A DNA stretch of 64,000 nt, from positions 117,452-181,451 of the forward strand of contig NZ_PYBV01000005.1 in the NCBI RefSeq assembly GCF_003205615.1, written 5' to 3'. How positions within the stretch are numbered: position 1 is the stretch's first letter; every line of letters starts with the position of its first letter. Positions 1-8,494 of this stretch are shown here, in pieces. A program made the position numbers and the translations under genes. This stretch comes from Micromonospora arborensis (lineage in GTDB: Bacteria > Actinomycetota > Actinomycetes > Mycobacteriales > Micromonosporaceae). Below the pieces are notes generated by a model that had not been told where the DNA came from, searched no databases, and saw only the letters and a list, made by a program, of their open reading frames with translations.

Positions 1-26
1 CGCCCACCTGCTCCGCAGCAGAGGAC

Positions 27-60
27 GCCCGCCGCAGAGCCAAGGGCTCTCGCGGCGGGC
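27..60 (-). terminator. Strong hairpin downstream of the lectin-esterase pair
   Basis: GCCCGCCGC plus AGAGCC (27-41) pairs with GGCTCT (45-50) and GCGGCGGGC (52-60). There is a 3-nt loop and one bulged C at 51. It lies about 50 nt beyond the stop of the minus-strand esterase at 111, so it is a plausible terminator for that transcript. No U-tract follows, as is usual in high-GC actinomycetes. A second small hairpin (CGGACT, loop TGC, AGTCCG) sits at 72-86. Confidence 0.6.
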
Positions 61-110
61 GCCCACTACGACGGACTTGCAGTCCGCTATCACGCCGTAC
101 TGATCAGCAC

Positions 111-1448
111 CTAGTTACGTGTGCTCCACTGCTGGTTGGCGCCGCCGTGGCAGGCCCAGAGGTGAAGTTGCGTCCCATTGGCCGTACCGGAACTGACGGC
201 GTCGAGGCAGAGCCCCGACTGGGCTCCGGTGATGGTGCCGTTGGAGTTCAGGTTCCACTGCTGGTTGGCTTGGCCGTTGCAGTCCCAGATGAGGACGGCG
301 GTGCCGTTGCTGCTGCCCGCCCCGCTGGCGTCCAGGCACTTGTTGCCGTAGACGGTCAGGGTGCGGTTGGCGGTATGGGTCCAACGCTGGTTGGTGCCAC
401 CGTGACAGTCCCACAGTTGCGGACGGGCGCCGTTGGTCGTGCTGGAGTTGGGTACGTCGATGCAGCGACCGGACTGGCTGCCGGCGATCAGCACGTTCTG
501 CTGGCCGGTCGGCGGAGTCGATGGCGGGGGAGTGGTGGGCGGCACGGTGGACCCGAACTGGGTGAAGAACCGCCACACCTCCTGCTTGACCCAGCTCCGC
601 GCGCCACTCTCACAGCCGGCACACCCGTCCACTGGACCCTGCTGGTGGCCGCCGTCGAACGCGGCCCAGACCACCGGATATCCGGGCTGGCAGGAGTAGG
701 CGGTGGTGATGTGGGTCAGGCTGCCCGCCCTCGGCTCGGGCGGGTTCTGTGCGGCGCAACCGTTGTTCCGGACGAACCTGTCGCGCAGCGACCGACCGCT
801 GGGGATGTTGTCGTTGATGCCGTGGATCCCCAGGTACGCCACGGGCTGGGTGCCGCCGCTGCATCCGCTGATCGCCCCCGGGGCCGCGATTGCCGCGACC
901 GCGCGGAACACCGTCGGCCGGGAACACGCCAACGAGTAGCTCATCGCGCCGCCGTAGCTGAACCCGACCGAGAAGCGTTGCGTCGTGTCGACACAGAGCG
1001 CGTTGTCGATCGCCCGGATCATGTCGTCGGTGAAGGTCACGTCCTCACCATTGGAGTTGCCCCAACCGTTGTTGAGGCCCTGCGGGGCAACGAAGATCGT
1101 GGTGTTGTTCGACTGGGAGAGCATGCCGTAGTAGGCCCACGCGGCGCCGTCGGTTCCCCCCGACGCGACCTGACTGGCGGTGCCGCCCAACCAGTGGAAC
1201 CCGAAGGCCAGCCGGTGCGGATAGTTGTTGTTGTAGTTGTCGGGCAGCCGAAGGATGAAGCTGCGGCTCTTCCCGCTGCTCTGGATGGTGTGGGTGCCGC
1301 TGTTCAGTCCGGGCGCCTTGCCGCAGCCGGCAGTGGTGGCCGCGGCCGCCGGTGCGACAGTCGCGACGACGTACGCTCCCACGGCGGCCAGCACCATGAC
1401 AGCCATGGCTACCCCTATCCAGGGGGTGAAGAGTTTGCGAAGTGGCAC
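111..1448 (-). CDS. Secreted PHB-depolymerase/feruloyl-esterase-like enzyme with ricin-type lectin domain (copy 2)
   Basis: A 445-residue extracellular esterase of the CE1/PHB-depolymerase alpha/beta-hydrolase type. The start is GTG at 1448, with GGAGG 7 nt upstream; the open frame runs further but the signal peptide (about residues 1-37, ending AAAA) fixes this start. The nucleophile is Ser164 in GFSYGG; likely partners are Asp213 (GINDN) and His268 (GGH). Cysteines are consistent with secretion. A Pro/Thr linker (301-316) leads to a ricin B-type beta-trefoil (318-445) with three QxW repeats (NQRW, NQQW, NQQW), expected to bind plant polysaccharide. It starts 38 nt after the stop of a paralogue at 1487-2848 and is probably co-transcribed from that gene's promoter. 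The substrate could be feruloylated or acetylated xylan or a polyester; sequence alone does not decide. Confidence 0.85.
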   Translation of the reverse strand: MPLRKLFTPWIGVAMAVMVLAAVGAYVVATVAPAAAATTAGCGKAPGLNSGTHTIQSSGKSRSFILRLPDNYNNNYPHRLAFGFHWLGGTASQVASGGTDGAAWAYYGMLSQSNNTTIFVAPQGLNNGWGNSNGEDVTFTDDMIRAIDNALCVDTTQRFSVGFSYGGAMSYSLACSRPTVFRAVAAIAAPGAISGCSGGTQPVAYLGIHGINDNIPSGRSLRDRFVRNNGCAAQNPPEPRAGSLTHITTAYSCQPGYPVVWAAFDGGHQQGPVDGCAGCESGARSWVKQEVWRFFTQFGSTVPPTTPPPSTPPTGQQNVLIAGSQSGRCIDVPNSSTTNGARPQLWDCHGGTNQRWTHTANRTLTVYGNKCLDASGAGSSNGTAVLIWDCNGQANQQWNLNSNGTITGAQSGLCLDAVSSGTANGTQLHLWACHGGANQQWSTRN

Positions 1449-1486
1449 AGTCGAGCCTCCTTGTTCAGGAATGAAATTCGCCGGGC

Positions 1487-2848
1487 TCAGCTCCGGCTCC
1501 ATCGTTGGTTGGCCGCGCCGGTGCAGTCCCAGATCTGGATGCGGGTGCCGTTGGCCGTACCGTTGCCGACCGTGTCCAGGCACCGGCCCGAACCAACCGC
1601 GGTGATCGAGCCGTCGGCATTGAGCCGCCACTTCTGGTTGGACTGGCCGTTGCAGTCCCAAATGATCACCGAGCTGCCGTTCGCGGTACCGGCGCCGTTC
1701 ACGTCGAGGCACTTGCCGCCGAAGACGCGCAGCTCCTGGGCGGCGGTCGACGTCCAGCTCTGGTTGTTCTGGCCGTGGCAGTCCCAGATGATCGCCGCAG
1801 TTCCGTTGGCCTGGGAGGCGCCGTTGACGTCCAGGCACCGTCCGGAGGACGCGCTGCGCAGGGCCGACGTGCCGCTCGGCGGCGGGGTGGTCGGCGGCGC
1901 GGTGGTCGGACCCGACGTCGGGTCGGTGCTACCGAACTGGGTGAAGAATCGCCACACCTCGCCCTTGGTCCAGGTCCTGGCTCCGCTGTCCCCGCCGCCG
2001 TCCACCGGGCCGGGGGTGTGCCCGCCGTCGAAGGCGGCCCACACCACCGGATAGCCGGACCGGCAGCCGGAGTAGGTGGTGGTGATGTGGGTCAGGCTTC
2101 CCGCCCTCGGCTCGGGCGGGTTCTGTGCGGTGCACCCGTTGTTCCGCACGAACCTGTCCCGCAGGGAACGTCCGGCGGAGACGTTGAGCACCGGGTCCCC
2201 GATGCCGTGGATCCCCATGTACGCGATCGGCTGGGTACCTCCGCTGCACCCGCTGAGTTGCCCGCCGGAGTAGACCGCGACAGCGCGGAAGACACCTGCG
2301 CGCGAACAGGCCAGTGAGTAGCTCATGCCTCCGCCGTAGCTGAAGCCGAGCGCGAAGAGCTGCGTGGTGTCGACGCAGAGGTCGGCCTCGATCACCCTGA
2401 TCATGTCGTCGACGAAGGTGACGTCCTGGCCGCCGGGGTTGGCCCAGCCGTTGCCGTTGCCCTGCGGGGCGACGAAAATGGTGCTGTTGTTCGCCTGCTG
2501 CCGCAGTCCGTAGTAGGACCAGGCCGCCCCGTCGGACCCACCGCCGTCGACGTCGTTGGCGGTGCCGCCGTTCCAGTGGAATCCGAAGATCAACCGGTAG
2601 GTGTGGTTCCTGTCGTAGTTGTCAGGAATCCTCAGGATGAAACTACGGTTCTGACCGCCGCTCTGGATGGACCGTTGGCCGCTGGTCAACGTGGGCGCCT
2701 TGCCGCACCCGGCGGTCGCCGCGGCCGCTGCGGGGTTCGCGGCCGACGCGGTGGTGCTCAAGCCACCGCCCAGCGCCGCCGCGCCCGCGGTCACGACGAC
2801 AACCGCCGCCGTGGCAAGAGAAGCAAGGATGGGTCTACGTCTTGTCAT
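1487..2848 (-). CDS. Secreted PHB-depolymerase/feruloyl-esterase-like enzyme with ricin-type lectin domain (copy 1)
   Basis: A 453-residue paralogue of the downstream gene with the same order: signal peptide (1-37), catalytic domain (about 45-307), Pro/Thr/Ser linker and ricin-type lectin domain with three QxW motifs (NQSW, NQKW, NQRW). Ser170 in GFSYGGG is the nucleophile; Asp218 and His277 are the likely remaining triad. ATG at 2848 is preceded by GGGAG 7 nt upstream. The catalytic cores are nearly superimposable by eye with conserved Cys, so this is a recent tandem duplication; linkers and lectin loops differ more. As first gene of the pair it probably carries the shared promoter (see 3158-3186). 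Confidence 0.86.
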   Translation of the reverse strand: MTRRRPILASLATAAVVVVTAGAAALGGGLSTTASAANPAAAAATAGCGKAPTLTSGQRSIQSGGQNRSFILRIPDNYDRNHTYRLIFGFHWNGGTANDVDGGGSDGAAWSYYGLRQQANNSTIFVAPQGNGNGWANPGGQDVTFVDDMIRVIEADLCVDTTQLFALGFSYGGGMSYSLACSRAGVFRAVAVYSGGQLSGCSGGTQPIAYMGIHGIGDPVLNVSAGRSLRDRFVRNNGCTAQNPPEPRAGSLTHITTTYSGCRSGYPVVWAAFDGGHTPGPVDGGGDSGARTWTKGEVWRFFTQFGSTDPTSGPTTAPPTTPPPSGTSALRSASSGRCLDVNGASQANGTAAIIWDCHGQNNQSWTSTAAQELRVFGGKCLDVNGAGTANGSSVIIWDCNGQSNQKWRLNADGSITAVGSGRCLDTVGNGTANGTRIQIWDCTGAANQRWSRS

Positions 2849-3140
2849 GAGGGGGCTCCCGCCGCTCGGCACGAACTGATTCAGGTGGTGAGGTCCACGG
2901 CGACCCCCACGCCGCGGCGACGCGCCGCTCCCGGTTCCTCCGCCGACCACACGTGGCGTGGACGAAACCCCAGAAGGCGCGATGTGCTCACGGCGCCCGG
3001 CCGGCTCATCGCCACAGGTTCCCGCCACCGGCCTCGCCGCCCCTGCGGGGCCAGTGGCTCGTCGAATCGTTGGTGGCCCACATACGCCCGAACGCCACGC
3101 GACCGACCGTCGGGTGGTGCCGGAGCACCCGGCTCGACGT

Positions 3141-3152
3141 CGAATCGATTCG
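3141..3152. promoter_or_regulatory. Perfect 12-bp palindrome CGAATCGATTCG at the predicted start site
   Basis: CGAATCGATTCG is a perfect palindrome and sits where transcription from the promoter at 3158-3186 would begin, a classical repressor position. The identical 12-mer recurs at 24753-24764, near another promoter-like element. The cognate regulator is unknown. Confidence 0.45.
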
Positions 3153-3157
3153 CTCCG

Positions 3158-3186
3158 ACGCTAGATCATGCAGTGACGGAAGTCAA
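3158..3186 (-). promoter_or_regulatory. Candidate promoter of the lectin-esterase pair
   Basis: On the minus strand TTGACT (3186-3181) is separated by exactly 17 nt from TAGCGT (3163-3158). The first box matches the -35 consensus at five of six positions; the second fits the loose actinobacterial -10 (TAnnnT). It points toward the esterase start at 2848, about 300 nt away. Confidence 0.45.
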
Positions 3187-3255
3187 TGACGTGTTCGGCA
3201 GGGCAGCCCCCCGACCCGCGTAGGGGTGCAGACGGCCTGGAGCCGGGTGGCCGGG

Positions 3256-3825
3256 TCAGGCGGTCTTGAGATCCGCCGCGCCGAAGGAGACCGCGAATCT
3301 CTTGCACCAGATGGAGACGCTCCGGAAGTCGCGTGGGTCAACCGAAGCCGGTAGCTCGTACACCTGGTTGCCCTTGTTGCCCTTGAGCCTCGCCAGCTCG
3401 ACCCACTCGCCATCGTCGAACACCCGCCAGCCGGCCGTGCCTCGGGTGACCGGTTGGTCGGTCAGCCACACCCGCAGGTCCGGCCCGTTCGACGTATTCA
3501 GGTCCCGAAGGACGAGCTGGTGGCGCCCGTCGGCGAGCCGGTGGATCTCGGCACTGCCGGTCGTCCGGTGCTCATGGGTGACGAACTCGCCGACGGTCAG
3601 GATCTCGATCGCCGCTGGTGCGGCTGCCGAGGTCGCGGGGTCCGAGGTCGCCGACGCCGGGGTGGGGGTGGCCGATGCCGTCGCGACGCGGGGAACCGCC
3701 TCGTCGACGTACGTGTTGGTGAACAGCTTCCACGGCTGGAACCAGTAGAGGACCAGAATCACCACGACGGCAGCGGAGGCGAGACCAGCCCGTGCCACCG
3801 GCGACCGGAAGATCCATTTTCCCAC
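3256..3825 (-). CDS. Membrane-anchored DM13-domain protein
   Basis: A 189-residue protein with a short basic N-terminus, one membrane helix (about 13-28) and a Thr/Ala/Pro-rich spacer (45-72), then a DM13 domain (about 75-187). Family features visible are the GPDLRVWL strand, GNKGNQVYELP, and SVSIWCKRF near the end with the single Cys in the position conserved in DM13 proteins. The domain is thought to take part in redox or electron-transfer reactions outside the membrane; the role of bacterial single-domain forms is unknown. It probably forms its own unit: the next minus-strand gene upstream, the LysR regulator, ends 86 nt away at 3912. Confidence 0.8.
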   Translation of the reverse strand: MGKWIFRSPVARAGLASAAVVVILVLYWFQPWKLFTNTYVDEAVPRVATASATPTPASATSDPATSAAAPAAIEILTVGEFVTHEHRTTGSAEIHRLADGRHQLVLRDLNTSNGPDLRVWLTDQPVTRGTAGWRVFDDGEWVELARLKGNKGNQVYELPASVDPRDFRSVSIWCKRFAVSFGAADLKTA

Positions 3826-3911
3826 CCCCGCAGCGTACGGCCGCGCAAGCCGTCGAACTGTTCGCGAACCCTTTCGGAACGCTTACGAGCGTCCTGAGGC
3901 CGATCCCATCC

Positions 3912-4862
3912 TCATCTTCGAACCGGCTCGCCGGAGCGGGTGAGGCTGGGTTCTGGCAGCCAGTCGCGGGCGGGGTCGTACTCCAGCCAGCGGTTCCGCC
4001 CGGCTTCGGCCACGAAGGCGCTCACCAGGGCGTCCAGCAGCGGATGCCCGTCGCCGCGCCACAGCAGCGACCAGGCGTACAGGGGCGTCGGGTTCACCAG
4101 CGGGACCAGCCTGATCCCTGGGGCGTCGGGAAGTGGCACGTCGGCTGGCAGTAGGGAGAAGCGGCTCGGGTCCACCGCCAGGTCGGCGAGGAAGTGGTCC
4201 ATTCCCAGGTTGGCGCCCTCGGCATGGTCGCGGATCTCGAAGTGCTCGGCGAAGCGGTGCAGGAAGTCCAGCCGGTCGAGCGCTCCGGGGGTCCACAGCA
4301 CGCTGTCACGCAGCTGCTCGGGCCGGAGAGCGGGTTCGGTCGCGAGCGGATGGTCCGCGCTGAGGATCGCGTCCACCGGTTCGAGGCGTACCAGCCGATG
4401 CGTCAGCCCGGCGGGCAAGGGCGGGTGGACGCGGCCGAAGGCGGCGTCGATGTCGCCGTGCAGCAGCGCGGCCGCCACCGATGGCAGGTCCCGGCCGTGC
4501 CCCAGCTCCAACCGCAGCTCGCTGGTCCGCGCCGCCACGTGAGCCAACGTGCGCATGGGGCCGTACAGGTGGCCCCACACATCGATCCGCAGCGGCCGGT
4601 AGGGTTCGAGCACCGCCGCCACAGCCAGGTTCGCGGCGGTCAGTGCCTGTCTGGCCGGGGCCAGAAAACGCACTCCGGCTTCGGTGAGCTGCACGCCCTG
4701 AACATTGCGGTCGAACAACTGCCTGCCGAGCCGCGATTCCAGGCGTGCGATTCGTTTGGACAGCGCCTGCTGCGAGATCGACAGTTCCTCGGCCGCCCGG
4801 CCGAAGTGCAGCTTTTCGGCCGCGAGCAGGAACGCGCGAACCTGCGCCATGTCAAGATCCAC
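3912..4862 (-). CDS. LysR-family transcriptional regulator
   Basis: A 316-residue regulator with an N-terminal winged helix (about 4-62; FGRAAEELSISQQALSKRI is the helix-turn-helix) and a C-terminal effector-binding domain. I prefer GTG at 4862 (VDLDMAQ), because GGTGGGG lies 5 nt upstream; GTG at 4871 is an alternative adding three residues. It is divergent from the oxidoreductase/hydrolase pair at 4952-6852, the usual arrangement for a LysR protein and its target. The perfect inverted repeat at 4880-4894 lies between them. The effector cannot be read from sequence. Confidence 0.88.
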   Translation of the reverse strand: MDLDMAQVRAFLLAAEKLHFGRAAEELSISQQALSKRIARLESRLGRQLFDRNVQGVQLTEAGVRFLAPARQALTAANLAVAAVLEPYRPLRIDVWGHLYGPMRTLAHVAARTSELRLELGHGRDLPSVAAALLHGDIDAAFGRVHPPLPAGLTHRLVRLEPVDAILSADHPLATEPALRPEQLRDSVLWTPGALDRLDFLHRFAEHFEIRDHAEGANLGMDHFLADLAVDPSRFSLLPADVPLPDAPGIRLVPLVNPTPLYAWSLLWRGDGHPLLDALVSAFVAEAGRNRWLEYDPARDWLPEPSLTRSGEPVRR

Positions 4863-4879
4863 GGTCCCCACCTTAGGTT

Positions 4880-4894
4880 ACAACCGATGGTTGT
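4880..4894. promoter_or_regulatory. Probable LysR operator (ACAACC-GAT-GGTTGT)
   Basis: A perfect inverted repeat with 6-bp arms and a 3-nt centre lies in the 89-bp gap between the divergent LysR gene and the oxidoreductase gene. It has the T-N11-A form typical of LysR-family sites, including a T at 4879 or 4892 with A-rich partners. The overlapping GGTT-AC-AACC (4876-4885) could form a second half-site. Confidence 0.6.
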
Positions 4895-4951
4895 CGGCTG
4901 TTCTCGAACGTTGTTGGATGCCCCGCCGGTGCCGCTCGTACGTTGACCGGC

Positions 4952-5875
4952 ATGAGGAGATTGGTTCCGACCGGCGACCCGCGGAGTCCGGTGGTGTTTG
5001 CCCAGGACACGCAGCCCGTCGCGGCACCGGATGAAGCATTGATCAAAGTCGAGGCATTCGCACCGAACCGTGGTGAGACCTTCCTCCTGGAAGAGCCACG
5101 TCTGGACCTGGTTCCCGGCAAGGACGTCGCCGGCTTGGTGGTGCAGGCGGCCGCGGACGGTTCCGGCCCGCCGATGGGCACCCGGGTGGTGGGCCATCCG
5201 GCCATGGGCGGCTGGGCCGAGTACGTGGCGGTCCCCACCCACTCGCTTGCCGTGCTGCCCGACGACATCAGCGCCGTGCAGGCCGCCGCCCTGCCGCTGG
5301 CCGGGATCACCGCGTTGCGGTTGCTGCGGGCGGCCGGCGCGCTGGCGGGCCGGCGTGTGCTGCTGACCGGCGCCTCCGGCGGCGTGGGGCACTACCTGAC
5401 CGAGCTGGCTGCCGCCGCCGGGGCGGAGCTGACCGCGGTGACCGCCACGCCGGCGCGTGGTGAGCGACTGCTTGAGCTTGGTGCGGCAACGGTCGTGCAG
5501 GCTGTCACCGACGCCCACGGCCCGTTCGACCTGGTGCTCGAATCCACCGGCGGTGCGGACTTTCCGGTCGCCCTGTCGAAGCTGCTTCCTGGAGGCACGC
5601 TGCTGTGGTTCGGTCAGGCCAGCCGTACCCCGGTGACCTTGAACTTCTTCGACATCCTGGCGGGGCCGGAGCGGGCTGTAATCCGGCATTTCCACTACGC
5701 GGGCGCACCATATGGCCAGGATCTGGCGACGTTGGTGCGCCTGGTGGTCAATCGGCGGCTGCACCCCGAGATCGACCGCGTGCTCGATTGGAGCCGGACC
5801 GCCGAGGTCCTGGTCGACCTGCGGGAACGCCGCATTCGCGGCAAGGCCGTCCTCACGACGGGAGCAGTGCGATGA
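4952..5875 (+). CDS. Zinc-independent quinone-oxidoreductase-type MDR dehydrogenase
   Basis: A 307-residue NADPH-dependent enzyme of the quinone oxidoreductase branch of the MDR superfamily. It has a GroES-like N-terminal half and a Rossmann half with GASGGVGHYLTELA (about 150-163) binding NADPH. The zinc-ligand cysteines of true alcohol dehydrogenases are absent. ATG at 4952 gives the usual N-terminus; an in-frame TTG at 4943 would add three residues. It is the first gene of a two-gene unit: its TGA overlaps the ATG of the following hydrolase. It is divergent from the LysR gene and probably controlled by it. The pair may process a carbonyl or ester compound, but the substrate is not evident. 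Confidence 0.84.
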   Translation: MRRLVPTGDPRSPVVFAQDTQPVAAPDEALIKVEAFAPNRGETFLLEEPRLDLVPGKDVAGLVVQAAADGSGPPMGTRVVGHPAMGGWAEYVAVPTHSLAVLPDDISAVQAAALPLAGITALRLLRAAGALAGRRVLLTGASGGVGHYLTELAAAAGAELTAVTATPARGERLLELGAATVVQAVTDAHGPFDLVLESTGGADFPVALSKLLPGGTLLWFGQASRTPVTLNFFDILAGPERAVIRHFHYAGAPYGQDLATLVRLVVNRRLHPEIDRVLDWSRTAEVLVDLRERRIRGKAVLTTGAVR

Positions 5876-6852
5876 GCGTCGCAGGGTTCGCCGCCGCCAG
5901 TTTCACGCGTGCCGTCGGGGCAGGGCTGGATCCGCACGAGTATCAGCGTGTCACCACTGAGCTGGCCGCACTTGACGACTGGGACGAGGCATTCATCCGC
6001 GCTGGGCGACAACACCTCGCCCGCGCCGAGAAGGCGGCCTCGCCGGTGTCCGCCGGCGAGCACTACCAGGTGGCGGCACGCTGGTTCCACTTCGCCACCC
6101 TGGCGCCGCAAGCCGAGTACGTGCTGGCCGCCGCCGAAGCCGACGCCGCGATGGGCCGCGCCCTGGCGCTCCTGGAACCGCATGCCCGACGAATCGAGGG
6201 ACCTGGGTTCACCGGCTGGCTGCGCGGCCGCACCGACGCGACGAGCACCGTCATCGTCGTGCCCGGCCTGGACTCCAGCAAGGAGGAGTTCCACGCCGTC
6301 ACCGCGGCCCTGTTGCGCAGGGGTGTCGCGGTGTTCGCGATGGACGGTCCCGGACAGGGTGCGCTCGCGGCCACCTCCACCATCCGCCCGGACTACCACA
6401 CGGTGATCGGACAGGTCATTGACGCGCTCGGCGTCGACCGTGTCGGTCTCATCGGGCTCAGCCTGGGCGGTTACTACGTCGCCGAGACCGCCGCCCACGA
6501 ACCACGCGTCGCCGCCACCGCCACCGTCAGCGGTCCGTTCCGTCTGGACTGGGATGCCCTACCGCCCCCGGTGCAGGACGTGCTCGCCCGGCGTGCCGGC
6601 GGGACCGCTGCGGCCCGCGACTTCGCCCGCCAGGTCGACCTGTCCACGCTGGCGCCCCGCGTCACTGGCCCGCTCCTCGTGGTGGACGGCGGCCAGGACG
6701 TCATCCCCGGTGTGACAAACGGTGAGCCGCTGGCCCGCCTTGCCCCGTACGGGAAGTACCTACTCGTTCCGCACGGCGACCACCTGCTCGGCAACGCCCA
6801 GCCCGACTGGCTGCCCGCGACTGCCGACTGGTTGGCCGGAGAGATCAGGTGA
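5872..6852 (+). CDS. Alpha/beta hydrolase (FrsA/DUF1100-like)
   Basis: A 326-residue hydrolase starting with an ATGA overlap on the preceding stop. The N-terminal part (about 1-110) is a helical cap. The hydrolase core begins at VIVVPGLDSSKEE and carries GLSLGGYY with the nucleophile Ser, a later Asp (VDGGQDV) and a catalytic His (PHGDHLL). The cap-plus-core plan resembles FrsA-like esterases and 2,6-dihydroxypseudooxynicotine hydrolase, which cleaves a C-C bond. Translational coupling to the oxidoreductase suggests consecutive steps of a small catabolic or detoxification route under the LysR regulator. Confidence 0.8.
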   Translation: MSVAGFAAASFTRAVGAGLDPHEYQRVTTELAALDDWDEAFIRAGRQHLARAEKAASPVSAGEHYQVAARWFHFATLAPQAEYVLAAAEADAAMGRALALLEPHARRIEGPGFTGWLRGRTDATSTVIVVPGLDSSKEEFHAVTAALLRRGVAVFAMDGPGQGALAATSTIRPDYHTVIGQVIDALGVDRVGLIGLSLGGYYVAETAAHEPRVAATATVSGPFRLDWDALPPPVQDVLARRAGGTAAARDFARQVDLSTLAPRVTGPLLVVDGGQDVIPGVTNGEPLARLAPYGKYLLVPHGDHLLGNAQPDWLPATADWLAGEIR

Positions 6853-6912
6853 ACCGACTCTCGACACGAATCTTCTTTGACCGCCGTGATCCCCGGTCGG
6901 AATCATGGCTCC

Positions 6913-7611
6913 ATGACTGCGCACGCTTGGCTGAGGCAAGATCATGAGCTGCCCCCCGGTGCCGAGATCTTCCGTAGCGACCGTCGGTTCGCAATGGAGG
7001 CATACTCGGCGAGCCACGGCCAACTGCTGCTGCGCAGCAACCCGATCGACGACGAGCACGAGACCACGATCGACCTGCTGTTCAAGCCGGTCGAGGCCGT
7101 CAAGATCCGCGATGGCTTCGCGGGGCTCGTCGTCAGATGCGCGACCGTTGGGGAGGCGACCCAGATCATGGCGTCCCTCCCCGGTGTACGTGCCGACCGC
7201 GGGGACCGGGTCTTCGTACTGGAGAGCCAAGGCCGATCCGACTACGTCGTCAGCATGGCCGTCGGTTGGCATGAAGGCATCCTGCCCCGCACTCAGGGCA
7301 GCTTTTTCAACAGCGCGAACGCCCACATGCGACGGTGGCCCACGGATCCGTTGGACGGCCTGAACGCGGGGTTCAACGCCGCCTCCATCCAGGACCTGGT
7401 TGGCGCGTTGCACGCAGACCACCAGCAGCAGACGCGCCGGGACCGGTTCCGCTACGTCTTCGTCCTCATGACCGACGTGGGCTCCGAGAACAGGCCGAAG
7501 ATTTCTGGCGCCGGAGTGTTCCTGACCGAGGCGGACGCCGAGGAGGCCCAGGCCCTGCTGGCCCCGAAGGTCGCGTCCTGTTGGATCGAGACGCTCCCGG
7601 TCGCTATCTAG
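6913..7611 (+). CDS. Conserved protein of unknown function
   Basis: A 232-residue soluble protein that I do not recognise. ATG at 6913 (MTAHAWLRQ) is chosen over an in-frame TTG 36 nt upstream. The sequence is well-mixed, with regular beta/alpha spacing and no low complexity, so it is clearly coding. There is no signal peptide or membrane segment. A region around residues 75-125 (FAGLVVRC through DYVVSMAVGWHEG) looks like repeated beta-strands. It begins 60 nt after the hydrolase and may be read through from it. Confidence 0.6.
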   Translation: MTAHAWLRQDHELPPGAEIFRSDRRFAMEAYSASHGQLLLRSNPIDDEHETTIDLLFKPVEAVKIRDGFAGLVVRCATVGEATQIMASLPGVRADRGDRVFVLESQGRSDYVVSMAVGWHEGILPRTQGSFFNSANAHMRRWPTDPLDGLNAGFNAASIQDLVGALHADHQQQTRRDRFRYVFVLMTDVGSENRPKISGAGVFLTEADAEEAQALLAPKVASCWIETLPVAI

Positions 7612-7694
7612 GACGAGTGCGCCGGTTGCCTCGGCACGCCAGGAACGGTCTCACTTTCCTGGTCGCCATCCACGCGCTGGATCTTGGAATGCCG

Positions 7695-8447
7695 TCACAG
7701 CGCTCCCGACATCGGCCAGTTGCTCCAGTGCGTGTTGCCCGGGAGGGTAGGCCGGTAGTGGGAGGGGTCGGCGGTGGCCAACACCTGAGCGATCTGCTGG
7801 TAGGTTCCGATGTCGCTTGGGCGCACCTCGAACGGTACCCGCTCCTGCGGCGGTGTGTGGCGGGTGAGAATCTCGTGTACCTGTCGTCGCCGTTCTCGCT
7901 CGGGGCTCGGTGGCTGCACTCGCAGGGCGGTGTGGTGCCAGTCGTCGAGGCGTAGCACCTGAGGTAGGTCTGCCGGGACGAGTTGACGCACCTCTGGGTC
8001 CTCGGCCAGCAGAAGGTCGCGATGCTGGGGAGTGAGAAGTCTGAAGAGGTTCTGCGGAGAGGTCGTCGCCGCGGCGGCCACGGGCACGGACTGCCCTCGG
8101 ATGACCAACGACACCTGCCGGTACCAGGCGGCTCCCGGTTCGTCCTCGAATACCTCCGCGAAGTTGTCGATACGGTTGACGAACCGCTTGGTCCACGTTT
8201 CGTTCGTGCCGACAAGGCAGTTGCCGAGAGCGTGCAGAACGTCCACGACGTTGGCGGCGCGCGGGTTGTAACCGACGGTGTCCACGACCAATGCCCAGCG
8301 TTCAGCATCGCTGAAGGCGTGTAGTCGAGCCGCTACCAGATAGCTGTGGGGGTGTTCCGGCTCGGGAAACCGCAGCCGCTCGGCAGCTCGGTCGAACGCG
8401 TCGACGACATCCGCAACCTCCACCACGCTCCGGATGATAGGGGCCAC
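7695..8447 (-). CDS. Conserved hypothetical protein
   Basis: A 250-residue soluble protein of unknown function, convergent with the preceding gene. The GTG at 8447 opens the frame (MAPIIRSVVEVADVVDAF); no good ribosome site is seen, so a later GTG is possible. It is rich in Arg and Pro with mixed alpha/beta content and a tail containing TYQQIAQVLATADPSHYRP. No catalytic motif is apparent. Confidence 0.55.
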   Translation of the reverse strand: MAPIIRSVVEVADVVDAFDRAAERLRFPEPEHPHSYLVAARLHAFSDAERWALVVDTVGYNPRAANVVDVLHALGNCLVGTNETWTKRFVNRIDNFAEVFEDEPGAAWYRQVSLVIRGQSVPVAAAATTSPQNLFRLLTPQHRDLLLAEDPEVRQLVPADLPQVLRLDDWHHTALRVQPPSPERERRRQVHEILTRHTPPQERVPFEVRPSDIGTYQQIAQVLATADPSHYRPTLPGNTHWSNWPMSGAL

Positions 8448-8494
8448 TGCCAGCCCGACTGCTATGGGTCAGCCCGCCCAGGCCCGACCCGGCA

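Larger units (their letters stand above)
2849..3255. other. Long intergenic leader of the esterase pair
   Basis: No credible gene lies in these 407 bases; open frames here have no family resemblance. The stretch holds the candidate esterase promoter (3158-3186) and a 12-bp palindrome (3141-3152). If that promoter is used the transcript would carry a leader of about 300 nt, long for an actinomycete secreted enzyme. Confidence 0.6.

Noticed and set aside
72..86. Possible tRNA fragment (CGGACT TGC AGTCCG)
   Set aside because: No T-arm, acceptor stem or CCA fit around it; it is a small hairpin only.
147..2054. Long plus-strand open frame across both esterase genes
   Set aside because: It mirrors the minus-strand esterases; composition is Arg/Val/Gly-rich shadow sequence and no family is recognisable.
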